Assembly (NCBI GenBank): GCA_900175165.2
Contig: FWWN02000617.1
Span: forward strand, 1 to 58,826
Direction of reading: 5' to 3'
DNA: 58,826 nucleotides
From: Rhizomucor pusillus
Taxonomy: Eukaryota > Mucoromycota > Mucoromycetes > Mucorales > Lichtheimiaceae
Below are positions 36,847 to 48,400 of this stretch, piece after piece. Position 1 is the stretch's first letter, and each line of letters begins with the position of its first letter. The notes under the pieces were generated by a model, which worked only from the letters and a program-made list of their open reading frames with translations, was not told the origin of the DNA and ran no database searches. A program made the translations under genes and the position numbers.

Positions 36847-39800
36847 ATGCCAGCGAGAGGTAAATTTCTAAACCACGTACTCTCATAGAAACTGTGTATA
36901 TTCAATACATGCAACGATCTAGATCCTGTAGGAGGTAGACGTCGACGCGGTCGGCCACCACGGAGAAGACCAGCAGAACGTCATTATCATGACGACGCCG
37001 AACAAAATAACACTGATGCTGCAGAGAACGTTGCTGCAAACGCGTCAGAAAGTGAAGTAGAAGAACCGGTTAGAGTTGTGCGACGCCGTGGAAGACCGCC
37101 AAAACGCAGTGTAACGCCTAGTGAAGATCCGAGAGCGGAAGCCAAACGTCGTAGAGAAGAAACGCCAGACGGACGCTCTAATGTCCCAGACGAGATAGAC
37201 GAAGCTGGAGAACAAAAAGTAGATGCGAACGGTAACCTACTTGGAGGTATGACCTTGCGATATCGCTTTGAGCTTCGGTTCTGATGTTGGATCAATACAT
37301 AGGTCGAGAGTATAAAGTTCCAACATTCACTTTGCCCGAGCGCGGCGATCAATTATTTATGTTTGCTATGGAACCGGCACGATTATTAAATTATCGAGAC
37401 AGCTATCTCTTTTTCCACAAGAATCCACTCCTAGAGCGCGTACGACTTACAGAGGAGGAACGCAACTGGCTTGTTGATCAACGCCTGCTTATACACTGGT
37501 TTCGCAACCGCGACGTAGCAGTCGTCACAGCTCGTTCTTGCTTTAAATGCTTTGGATCTCGAATTGTAAAGAACGGACGGCACATTGTTGATGATTACTT
37601 TGAGACCAAAGCTCGAGAAGAAGGACCGCCTCCTGGCACTGAGATTCATGAATCTGAGGAAGGCGAGCATGGCACCATGGGACGTCGTGCATTGATCTCT
37701 CGAAGCTCGCGTTCAGGTGGATATGACACATCAATGCCGATTAACAGTGCAACTTGGATGCATCACGCCGCTCTTGCTGTACGAGGTTTTAACGCACAAC
37801 TTCATGAGAGACGAGCGGAACGATCAGTGTTTTATGATATACACACCGATATCCATCAGCTTGCTGCCAGTACACAGCCTACTCGCTGCGTATTTGACTG
37901 TAAAGAGAGCAACGATGATGAATTGAAGATCTTCGACATCCAATTTGACGATTCAGGCGCATCGCATTTCCATGGGTTTGGACGCGCGCTGCTGGACGGT
38001 ACATACGACACGGAGGCTTTATTAAATACCCTTCCAGATTCTATGCGACCTATTGCCAAGCGTATAATCGAATCAGATACTCCGAAGGAGAGGAAGAAGG
38101 AACCTCAATATCCGTTGGCTGTGATGGATGGTCAGCATCAGACTGAGTTTCCAATGTGAGTAACTATACAATAATAACTGCCTAATAAATCTGCTAACGC
38201 TTGGTAGACATTACACTCGATTCAATGAACCAGAACCTAAACCCGTCCCACCATCCTCTTTGGCCGCCACGGCACAGTCTTTTATAGCCCAACAGCATTA
38301 TTTGAGCCAGATGTATAATATGAATGCAGCACCGCCAATGTTCCCTGAGACCGATCCTCACGCTAGAACAGCGTCTAGACCTCAAGTACGACAACCCGTA
38401 CCACAGCAAATGAAACCTAATTATCCTGTGCAGTTCAGTACTCAATTGTCACCAGCATTTACAACTGCTGTATGTATACTGCACCTATTTGTATCTTTTG
38501 CTTCAGTGGGATAACCATTATCCGTAGAGAACTCCTACTCCTGATCAACCAACTTGCAGTTTCACAACACCAAAAGGTCAAACTTGTAAACGACCGGTTG
38601 CTGCACCGGGTGACAAGTGTCAAGTTCACTCAGTTCCCTACATCGCCGTGAACGTCTTGCCAAAAGCATCGGCTGCGCCCACGAATGCAGCGGCACCTGC
38701 TGGCAGCTCTGCTACCCAGGTGAGAAGGTTAATAACATCATTTAGTATGCAAAACTAATATATTATTTTTAAATTGCACAGCAGTTACCTGCCATAGATA
38801 GCAACACCTGCGCGGATTGTCATTATCTGAGCGCACCATCCGAGTTGTTGGCAAAAGATGGAAACGATACATGCGATGCATTCAAGCAAATAAAATGTGC
38901 AAAATGCACTCGCAAGTATCATCCAATCTGTGCGAATCTCGACACTCCTCGTCAACTAGCTGCGGTTGAGTCTTATCCTTGGGCATGTCCTGAATGCAAA
39001 ATCTGTTGCGTATGCAAGAGTGCAGGAGATGAGTCAACGTTGATGATATGTGATGACTGCGACAGAGGCTGGCATACAGGGTGGTAATTATAAGATTTTT
39101 GATTAAATGCATTTCGAACAAGCTATTGATATCTTGAATTCCAATTCTTAGCTGCAGCCCCAAAATCGAAAGTATACCTGAAGGTAAGGAGCAGATTTTG
39201 CTGCATTATTTGGCATAGTCCTTCTAATGCAACGTGTAGGAAATTGGCTCTGTCCCCTTTGCGCTGACTGCCACGGTTGCGATGAGCACGGCGACAAGGT
39301 CGAATACAAGCATGCTATTTTACCGCCAACATCCGAGATTAAATATCCAATCTATTTGGCGACATACTGCCTCAAATGCCATGATAACTTTGAGCATGAT
39401 CGCTTCTGTCCTGTCTGTCTGAAAACGTTCTCAGACCAGGATGAAAACGAGGAGGAGGATAACGATATGGTTGCCTGTGACGCTTGCGATCGATGGATTC
39501 ATACTGGCTGCGACGAAACCCTGACACCTGAAAAGTATGAAGCGCTGTGTGAAGACGAGGAAGCAAAATACACCTGTCCACTTTGTTCCGGCAGCGTGAA
39601 ACCTATCCACCAAAATGCAGCATCTATAGCCGCTTTGAAAGGTCTGTCACAGCCAAGTGGTTTTTGTGTAGGCATTATAGGTGGAAAGGTAAATTGAAAA
39701 GCATTGAAGCATTCTGTACTTCGTTTCAACTAAGCTACCATCCTTTTAGGTTCGAACTAGAGGTGTCCTTCAATACAAAAGTGGTAAAGTTGGAGTGCCT

Positions 39801-39848
39801 GAAATTAAAGGAACTGGCATAGCAGAGATGCCATCCCCTAAAAAATAA
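36847..39848 (+). CDS. SWI/SNF-RSC subunit: AT-hooks + Rsc7/Swp82 domain + PHD fingers
   Basis: A predicted nuclear chromatin-remodelling subunit of about 840 residues. The first exon is 13 nt (ATGCCAGCGAGAG). Two AT-hooks follow: GGRRRRGRPPRRRPAE and VRRRGRPPKRS (36925-37110). Then comes an Rsc7/Swp82 (Npl6) domain: DANGNLLGG, REYKVPTFTLPERGDQLFMF, MEPARLLNYRDSYLFFHKNP, WMHHAALAVRGFNAQLHERR, FDIHTD-like YDIHTDIHQLAAS, and AVMDGQHQTEFPIHYTRFNE. A Pro/Gln-rich linker leads to a small C-x8-C-x10-C-x2-H zinc motif (CSFTTPKGQTCKRP ... CQVHS). At least three PHD-type fingers follow: CAKCTRKYHPICANL, CCVCKSAGDESTLMICDDCD with GWHTGC, and ACDACDRWIHTGC ... YTCPLCSG. Yeast Rsc7/Swp82 have no PHD fingers. 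All junctions I checked keep frame, so this is one gene. The PHD ligand is not predictable. Confidence 0.85.
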
Positions 39849-39936
39849 ACAAAGCTTGTGTTTTTTAATATGTACGATGCTTGATTAATATAAAAAGTGC
39901 AGGTGGTAAAAACATGAGGTCTCTTATTTTCCTTTT

Positions 39937-42900
39937 CTATGCTTGATCTTTGGGCGCACTGCTACTTTCTGATCCTCCGTTGTCTTTGCTTTCTTTGTTC
40001 TTGAGGGCTTCTTCAGAAAGCACTCGTTGATACATCTCCTCGTCTTTACATATCGTAGCCGTGTACATGATATGTTTGCAAGAATCCGTGTTCTTATATT
40101 CATGCGCCATTATTTGCCCTTGTACCTGGAAGGGCGCTTCCTGGTTATACTTGATATCATCGTGTCCTTGTAGATCAACTGGTCGCTCCATGACCTTCAA
40201 GTGCACAGATATCGTTTTCGTCGCATTAGGATCCAATTGGAAGACAACGCTTTCTGCCGTCTTTTTGATAATTGCTGAACTCTCTTTCGGTGCTGTTCCA
40301 GTAGCTGTACCGTCTTCGGATGGCTTTTTCAAGTCTCCTGCGGTTTGAGCTGGGGACGATTCCACGATACCCTCTTCATCGTTGTATTCTTGACCTCGTA
40401 ACTTGGCGAGCTTCTTTAGATATTTCTTGATCTTATCCGGTTGATCCTTCCTTCGAGCAATTTTGAGCTTTTGTTCTAAATTTTCGATTTCTTCTTCTGC
40501 TTCTTTCGAAAGAGCATTCGAATCATCATCTTCCACGACGAAGTCAAATTCGCCGTAGTATCGCCCAAAATTGGATTCGTTGACGTCGACCTTGATTTCA
40601 AAAGACCGGACCTGCTTGTTTGTGTTGGTGAGGACAATCGTCTCCACCTTGTCGCATGACCTTCCGACGATGCAAGGACCAAAAGCCAGCTCCAGAGACT
40701 TGATAAAAAAGGTGGATGGTTTGCGAACAAGCGCCTTGAGAGAAAGTACTTGATCGTTTGTTGGATCTCGGATATTCTCTACGATCAATCGTTCCATGAA
40801 CGGCCCCGCCAAACTTGGTTCAAAAATGAAGTCGATTTCTCGCTTGCCAAATGCTCGAACAACGCCGTACCGTCCTGCTCCCAAAATGATGTTCCCAGAC
40901 GCGATCGAGCCTGATTTGCGTATCGCATACAGCAATGGCGTTTCGCTTCGGTTATGTAGTACGATGGATTTGGCATGTCGTTCGTTTCTCTCGACGAGAC
41001 CAAAGTTAATATTCCTCTGTCCCAAATCCATGATCGAGCGACATAGTTGTGCCCGGATGATAAGTTCACGGACAGGGATGGCAGAGTCGTCAAGATCAAG
41101 CAGATTCTCAAATTCAGCCTGGTCAATATTTCTATCGAACTCGACAAGTCGTAAGAAAATCCGGGTATCTTGCTTCTTGGGTGCACTTTGGACATGAGGC
41201 TTTGACTCGCCGTTTGGTGTGAAGACTATTACAACTTCTTCTTCGCCATTAGGATCTACTTCGACTAGTGACGTCCTGACAAGATCGCCTTTTTCAATGA
41301 GCCGTTCGAGTTCACGGCGCCATGCTAATTGCTGCCGGACAAAGCGCTCTTCTGCAGATAATTTTGGAAACAACGGAGTCGCTGCTCTTGATCCATGCTC
41401 CAAGACTGCAATGAGATCCTCGAACGGCACTCGAGTCTTGCCGGCAATATCCGACCAGTCCATACTCTTCCGTTTTTTGCACTTTGCAGCTGTGATACCC
41501 ATGGATCTCTTTGCCCTTGCACCATCCATATCATGGACATCCTCGCGAGGCTGCTCAGAATTTGAGGACGGCTTCTCTGTAGCTGACTCGTTCTCCTTTC
41601 CGTTCACTGTATTTTTCTGCTCATTTCGAGCAGGAGATTCGACCGTTCTCTGCTGTTTGTTGATTCGATTCAGGTGAGAGGTATGTACTAAGCTTGATTT
41701 GTTTAAGGGCTTGAGGCTCGAGTTCTTGCGGCGAGAATGACCCCCTTGGAACGATGCTGTTGTTGCCAAATCTAGATACGCCGTCGATTGATTGTCTGCT
41801 CCTGACGAAAACGCAAAGGTTGATCGCCGAGGCGATGCACTCTCTGTAGATCTTGCTTCCACAGATGATACTTGGACAGGCGAAGCAGGCGACGGTGTAG
41901 TGTCATTATCCTGGTCATCTACTAAAGAGCATGTATAAGAATATAAACCATGATCGAGATTGAAAATTGACATAATACCTTGATTTCTTCCATCTTTTGT
42001 AGTGACCAAATCATCTTCTTGGAGAGAAATAGTTGACTGATCAGATACCCGTTTTCGAGTGTATATAACCAGATCGTCAGGTGAAGATGAAGTTATCTCC
42101 AGTTTCAAAGGTGAATTACGAATGTTTTCGACTGTAAACGTGCGTATTGATGGAGAATTGAGCACAATCGTACCAAAATCCAAAAAGTTTGCGCCTGTCG
42201 CCGTCAAGATCCTGTAAAACAGGGAATGGAAGGTGACGCGATTCTTATCGATGTTCGTACTGTGAACCTCGATGATTTGGTCATTATCTCTGTTCAAGTA
42301 ATTGACGAGCGTAATTTGCTTGCGGTATTCTGGATTGACTTTTCGTGGGTATAAATCCAGCTTCAGTTCCATGTAACTACGTGGTTGTATGACAATCTCG
42401 CCACGCAAACAGTTGAGGACTTTGGATGTGAACTGTAGCTCCACGCGTGCTACGATATCTGAGCGGTTGAAAATGTTGACTGGCAAAGATTTCAGCGTTC
42501 CTACATCGGTGTCTCCGAAATTAATACTCTTCGGAATCACTTCCACGAACGATGTGCATGTTCTAGCTTTGCACTGGATCGCCTTTCGCTCCTTAGATTC
42601 GGCGCTGCGGTAAGTGCCATACTCCAATATGATGCGAAATTGCCGTCGAATAAGTTGACCAGCATTAAAATCGTTGATTGATGCATCTTTCCGCGGTCTG
42701 TAGGAGACTTGGATAACCCTTTCTTTTCCAGGACGTAAAACTAAATCTTCAATGCGAGTGTAGCTTTCAACTGTACCGATTGGAGGAGTTGATCGCTCAT
42801 TGGCAACATCTTCTTCTAATCCAGAACCGCTCAGGCCCGAGATGCTCATATCTGTTGATAGATCAGAGTTATCGACCGTCATGCGCGACACTGCATTTTG

Positions 42901-44568
42901 TTGTCTGCCGGCATATCCCATGTTTTGCATCTGTCGAGTTTCACCTTCCGTGGACCAGAGATTTTGTGACGTAGAAGAAGGCGAGGATGATCTTGAGTAT
43001 TCTTCGTTTTCATTGACTTCACTGGCATTTGTTACTGTATGAGTTGATGTTGATACAACGCTGGAAGCATCACCGACAGAATATGATTTCTCTGTATAGC
43101 TGCCGACAGAAGCTTGCATCAAATCCTCTTTTTGCCCAGTTTTGTTGTGGATGGCCTTATCTGATGAATCCAATATGGTGGCCTTGATATCAAAAACCAC
43201 TTCGGCCGATTCGGGTATAAATCGGACTTCCACTGGTGCTTCACCGACATTATTAAGAGTGATCTGCTTTGACGTCCACAGACCAGATATGCAATCTCCA
43301 AAATCCAAAACATTCCCGCTGCTGACAACCAGAGATTCCTCTCGAGGAACCGACCGGACCGATGCATGAATACGTGCTTGGACCATATTGCGTGCATCGT
43401 TTACATTTTCAAGCTGTAGATCATAGTTGAATTCTCCAACCTCCTTGGGTATAAATGTCAGCAATATGCGTCTCGATGAGTTTCCAGGTACAGGTTGATA
43501 GTCCAATGTTTCGCCGGTCTCAGCGTCGGTAAACTGTAGCCAGTCTTCTCGATTAAGGTTTGACAAGTCAATAGTATTGAGTAACCAATGCAACTCTATG
43601 TCAGATTTGTTCTGGATATTGAATTCTTTTTGATACGTCTCTCCAAGCATGCAATCATCAAAGTTGAGGCCGGTTTCCAGGACATCTGTCCACAATACCG
43701 ATTGGCAAACTGATGCCCGGAATATAATAGATAGTTCGTAGGTTGCAAGTACCGGGCTGCCTGGCAAGTCTGACTCCATCTGCGATGCCATTGCTGCAAG
43801 TTCGTCCATGTAATATCCAAAGAAGAACAGTGCACCTGTTACGTGAAACTTGCGTTTTTCGCCAGTATCATCCGCTGGATCACGCATAGTCAGACTGCTA
43901 TCCTGTAAACTTTCGTCTGAAATATCGCCATGAAATCGTCCGTCGGTTTGAGTGTCGGGTAGAAACGCAAGGATAAGTCGACGAGTTTGTTGAGGCTCCA
44001 GCTCCAATTCATCGATATGGTTTACATAATTAAAGAGTTCATTAAAATGGTAGTTGCAAGCGATCCTCTGGCGGGACCAGTCCACAGTGTTGGTTGCGCA
44101 GTGTTCCAAAATAACGGCTGGTAAATCTGCAATGTTTTCATTTTCAAGTTGAAATGCAATCTGATTGTTCTTTAGATTGGACCGCAGTTTTACAAGGATT
44201 GGACGATCGGTGACGTTTCGGATTTCAAGTGTCTTCAAAGCATGTGTGTTGTTTTGATATACGTTGTCTAGTCTTATTTCGTCACCAACATTGACAAGTT
44301 CAAACAAGGGTATCTTGCTGTCGTGTCCAAGTGGAGGAAATAAAGAGCCACTTGCTACCGCAGAGCCGTGATCGCTTTGTGCTGAAGACCAAGACGACGG
44401 TGACAAGCGCTCATTGCTGCTGGTCATATCCGACGGGTCGAAGTAAAGGCAACAACAACGTTCTCCAGCCAGCAACTGTGAGCTCAAGTGGTTGCACGGG
44501 ACAAAGTTGATCTCCGACGTTCCATAAGGCACATACTGACAGTAGACTGTGCATTGAGAATGATACAC
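39937..44568 (-). CDS. Large ASH/Hydin-like (MSP-fold) domain protein
   Basis: One open frame of 1543 codons; the in-frame ATG at 44427 (MTSSNERLSPSS) is an alternative start. At least seven Ig-like ASPM-SPD2-Hydin/MSP-type domains are recognisable by the LxFG...G...KxxxLxN pattern at residues of roughly 100, 306 (LNFDDCMLGETYQKEFNIQN), 426 (VLDFGDCISGLWTSKQITL), 679 (INFGDTDVGTLKSLPVNIFN), 793 (FLDFGTIVLNSPSIRTFTVE), 1186 (INFGLVERNERHAKSIVLHN) and 1299 (LAFGPCIVGRSCDKVETIVL). A Ser-rich linker occupies 500-590, another disordered region 900-1010, and a predicted coiled coil about 1355-1400 (EEIENLEQKLKIARRKDQPD). The tail is acidic and Ser-rich. ASH proteins mostly serve cilia or centrosomes; the role here is unknown. 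A possible in-frame 57-nt intron lies near 41934-41990. Confidence 0.75.
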   Translation of the reverse strand: MYHSQCTVYCQYVPYGTSEINFVPCNHLSSQLLAGERCCCLYFDPSDMTSSNERLSPSSWSSAQSDHGSAVASGSLFPPLGHDSKIPLFELVNVGDEIRLDNVYQNNTHALKTLEIRNVTDRPILVKLRSNLKNNQIAFQLENENIADLPAVILEHCATNTVDWSRQRIACNYHFNELFNYVNHIDELELEPQQTRRLILAFLPDTQTDGRFHGDISDESLQDSSLTMRDPADDTGEKRKFHVTGALFFFGYYMDELAAMASQMESDLPGSPVLATYELSIIFRASVCQSVLWTDVLETGLNFDDCMLGETYQKEFNIQNKSDIELHWLLNTIDLSNLNREDWLQFTDAETGETLDYQPVPGNSSRRILLTFIPKEVGEFNYDLQLENVNDARNMVQARIHASVRSVPREESLVVSSGNVLDFGDCISGLWTSKQITLNNVGEAPVEVRFIPESAEVVFDIKATILDSSDKAIHNKTGQKEDLMQASVGSYTEKSYSVGDASSVVSTSTHTVTNASEVNENEEYSRSSSPSSTSQNLWSTEGETRQMQNMGYAGRQQNAVSRMTVDNSDLSTDMSISGLSGSGLEEDVANERSTPPIGTVESYTRIEDLVLRPGKERVIQVSYRPRKDASINDFNAGQLIRRQFRIILEYGTYRSAESKERKAIQCKARTCTSFVEVIPKSINFGDTDVGTLKSLPVNIFNRSDIVARVELQFTSKVLNCLRGEIVIQPRSYMELKLDLYPRKVNPEYRKQITLVNYLNRDNDQIIEVHSTNIDKNRVTFHSLFYRILTATGANFLDFGTIVLNSPSIRTFTVENIRNSPLKLEITSSSPDDLVIYTRKRVSDQSTISLQEDDLVTTKDGRNQGIMSIFNLDHGLYSYTCSLVDDQDNDTTPSPASPVQVSSVEARSTESASPRRSTFAFSSGADNQSTAYLDLATTASFQGGHSRRKNSSLKPLNKSSLVHTSHLNRINKQQRTVESPARNEQKNTVNGKENESATEKPSSNSEQPREDVHDMDGARAKRSMGITAAKCKKRKSMDWSDIAGKTRVPFEDLIAVLEHGSRAATPLFPKLSAEERFVRQQLAWRRELERLIEKGDLVRTSLVEVDPNGEEEVVIVFTPNGESKPHVQSAPKKQDTRIFLRLVEFDRNIDQAEFENLLDLDDSAIPVRELIIRAQLCRSIMDLGQRNINFGLVERNERHAKSIVLHNRSETPLLYAIRKSGSIASGNIILGAGRYGVVRAFGKREIDFIFEPSLAGPFMERLIVENIRDPTNDQVLSLKALVRKPSTFFIKSLELAFGPCIVGRSCDKVETIVLTNTNKQVRSFEIKVDVNESNFGRYYGEFDFVVEDDDSNALSKEAEEEIENLEQKLKIARRKDQPDKIKKYLKKLAKLRGQEYNDEEGIVESSPAQTAGDLKKPSEDGTATGTAPKESSAIIKKTAESVVFQLDPNATKTISVHLKVMERPVDLQGHDDIKYNQEAPFQVQGQIMAHEYKNTDSCKHIMYTATICKDEEMYQRVLSEEALKNKESKDNGGSESSSAPKDQA

Positions 44569-45498
44569 TTATTCCCAGAAGTAATGTCGCATTTTGTGAA
44601 ATTTTATAATACATTTATACACCAAAACGATAAATTGCAGCGACATTAATTTTTGGAAAAGGTGTAAAGCATGGTTGTAGTTTTGATTAAGTGGTTTGGC
44701 TGATGTAGTTTCTTGTCGTCTACGCACGGCATAAGCAAGCTGGAGTTTCTCAAACATACTTCATGCTTTACATACTATGAAACAATGTTTTCTAGCTGAT
44801 ATAACTTTGGTCTTAACAAACTTTTCATTTTTATTATTACATAGCTATCAATTTTAATACAATGATCTACATGGTTCAGTGCTTGGAATTTAGCGAGTAG
44901 CTGATTACGCATTGACATTTGCTTACCATGTGGAATTGATAGGACAGTTTCGGATGAAAGTCGCTGGTATACAATAAATGGGAAATGATAAGAGTGCTCA
45001 TAATATAATAGTTACAGAGGTCTGCAAAAGTTGAGGGTTTGCTATAAAAGAAACTGCATAATGTATACGACAGAATGCATTTTCAAAGCTGGTCGAGCGA
45101 TCGACGTAACGACCCAAGAATGGGTCAGTGATTGCTTGTGCATATGAACGGCGTAGATAATCATCAAATACTCGCAGATAGTTTGATGGCCATAATGTAT
45201 GCAGGGTGCTTAGAACGTAACCTAGAAGTGTGGCCGGGAAATGTGGATCAACTCGATGGATGCAGAAGAAATGTCTGCAACTGGATGAGTAAAGAGAAGT
45301 GAAATGTTATTAACACTCATTAATACCGCCAAACTTAAGTATCATTTTGTAAATCGCAAGTTATACCATGATACATAGAGAGGTATTCACTGCTGCTATG
45401 TGATGCACCACGCCGATCCTGAGCCGCATGAATTTGACAGCTCCAGGGTGCTCTAATCTCAGCCAAGCCAGAGTGGACGTACAGGGCGGTTTATTGGA
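44569..45498. promoter_or_regulatory. divergent intergenic region (ASH protein / COG3)
   Basis: About 930 bases holding both promoters. It is AT-rich; no gene or notable repeat seen. Confidence 0.4.
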
Positions 45499-48400
45499 AT
45501 GGCAAAAGTGATACGCGGCATCTCTCTGGAAGAATGGGAAGAGAAGACACAACTTACGGAGGACGAGCTGAGAGGTGTCTACGAACTGCAAGATGCCTGC
45601 AGTGAGCTCCCTTTACCATCCAACTGGGTTCGTTTTCAACATTGTTAGCAGCAGCCAAGGTCATACACTGATCTACCCCGTAGCTGACGAACGACAGATC
45701 CATCACGTCCCCTGCCTTTGGACGCAGCTCCTCTTCGGGTGCCCGTACTCCAGAGATTTCATCTCTAAGCAGCTTGACACCACTCAATGCCGGCACTCTA
45801 TCCAATCGTCTAAAAGACCTGACAACTCGACCACGTTCAAGCACGAGTCTGGCAACCGATGCAATATCATCAGAATCTCCCAAATTTACAAAAGTCACTG
45901 GCACGGAGAAGCCTATAGAGACGCTTCAGCAATTTCTCGACTGGTTTTCGATGATGGAAGCAGATATGGAGACCAGCCAAGAAGATATATACCGGTACAG
46001 TTCTTTGTGGCAACTTCTATACCTCGTCTTATTCAAATCTAAACGAAAATGTAGGAATCATCTTTCCGTTGTTTTGGGTTATCTACAATCATGCAATGAT
46101 TTTCTCACAACGCTGGAAGAAACGTCTGAGTCGTTCAAGACGCTCCATGAAAAGTATAGTTTTGTTGAAGAGCGTACGCGTTCACTGCAAAACGCTTGTG
46201 AAGACCTGTTGAAACAGCAGGTACATCAACTAATTCGCACAGTCCCGAGCCGTGTGTTGACAGATCGTACTTAGGAAAACCTCACGGCTCTGGCAGATGC
46301 CTTGGCTGAAAGACTCAAATACTTTAATGAATTGGAGCCTATCGCCAAAGCATTCAACTCGCCTGGGGAGGATATCTGCTTAATGCCTCAGTTTATCCCA
46401 ATGTTAGAGAAGCTGGATGCTTGCATCCAATATATGCAATCGCATGTAAGTTCATCTCCTATCTCATTTTTGCCGCAATATAATTTACAGAGTTTACATA
46501 GCTCCAATATCGCGATGCAGAGTTATATCTGATGCGCTTGAATCAATGCTTAACGCGAGGCATGACGCTGATAAAGATGCATGTAGTCAATGCGATCAGA
46601 TCTCTCGGTTACGACATATATAAGCAATCCAATGCGAAGGTGAGATATAATGGTCTACGATGCTAGAAAGGATACCAACTGAAAGCAATTGCAACAGACG
46701 CTGGATCAGCCGGGAAAGCAAAACACGCTGCTTTATGTCAAATTTCGCATGATTGCACCTACTCTGAAACCTCTCACTGCACAGGTAGAGCAACGCTGCA
46801 AAGGACACACCGAGTATGTATCGACAAAGACTTTTGGTGTGACGTGATGATTAAATATTGTTATCTTTGAAAGGTTCCAATCACTCTACCAGGAAATCCT
46901 GAACGCATACTTCCAAATCCGTCAAAATTTGCTGAGCCCTGTGATGTCTCGCAAAATTACACAATTGACCACATCCAGCGAAAATCTGGCAGCCTTTGTA
47001 AGTAGCTTACCTCATCGTACCTGTTCTAGGATATTTGACTAAGAAAATTAAAGGCAAGAGACGGCTGCGGATACATTATAAGCCTTTGCTTGGACGAATT
47101 CAACTTATTTCGGAACTTCTTCCGGGAGGGTGAAGATGAGCTCTAGTAAGTCTGATCCAAAACCGAGAAGACTGTAGTAAACTAACGTATGGGAAGCTCC
47201 TACCTGGATCTATTGACGAGCTATTTGTATGACCAGTTAAGACCGCGCATTATTCACGAGAACAACATTTCTATACTATCTGAACTGTGCGCAATTTTCC
47301 AAACTTATGTTTTTCGTGGTGCATCATCTGAAGGAAGTGGTATGTCTCGCACAGTATCATTATGAGAGCAGCGAGGCTGAATCTATTCAATAACAAGATG
47401 CAAGTCAAGGAAAATCATTGGATTTCGGGTATCTTTTACAGAATATTCTGGAGGACGCACAAGGAAAACTCGTGTTCCGCGCACAGGCGTATATACACAA
47501 TGATATTCAGAACTATGTGCCCAAACCTGAAGATTTTCTCCTCCGTGCTGCATCAGGTAGGAGGTGAGAAAGTAACTTGGGGATTAGTATTTGCTGATCC
47601 ATTTCCGGCAGTGGATGCATCGAAAACATCGGTAGTACTCCAAAAGTCGAGCAGTGCACCGCCCAAAGATGCGCCTGCTACATTGATGATAGACGGCGAA
47701 GCGTCTGATTCTGAAAACTCTGCAAGCAGAGAGAACGGCTCGCCGCTCGGTCAGGGGTCAGATACATCACGTGGATGGTATCCAACGCTGCAAAAGACTC
47801 TGTGGATCTTGTCGAAACTCTATCAATGCGTGCAGGTATTGTTTTCTTTGATTCCGCAAATAATCAAGATTAACTCATGCATACAAAAATAACAAGACAA
47901 GCGTATTCGAAGATCTTGCACACGAGGCCGTGTCCCTGTGTAGTCAGACTCTGAAGGCAGCTGCAGATATGGTGGCATTAAATAAGGCAAGTCCGAGAGT
48001 ATTTCTTAACTATCATTAATTAGCTCTTAAAAATTCTTTTCCATCAGTCCCGGCTGGATAAGCAGCTATTCCTAGTAAAACATCTTTTGATTCTCAAGGA
48101 GCAGCTTGCTCCATTTGAAGCAAACATTATCCATTCTGGAAAAGAGCTGGATTTCTCACATGTGACAGGCAAGTCATTTTGCATGAAAAATAACATTCCC
48201 TTCTCGACTGACAGTTATCCAGATACCCTCTCTTCTTTGCAACAGAATAGATCGTTAATATTCAACCCCAATGCCTTGATTGACCTGGCACAGAGAGGCA
48301 TGCCGCGAGTGGTTGAGATCAGTCTCGACTCCAGAAGAGAAATTGACCAGGAGCTGAAGCGAATCTGCGAGGAATTCATCAATGATTGCGTGCAAGGCGC

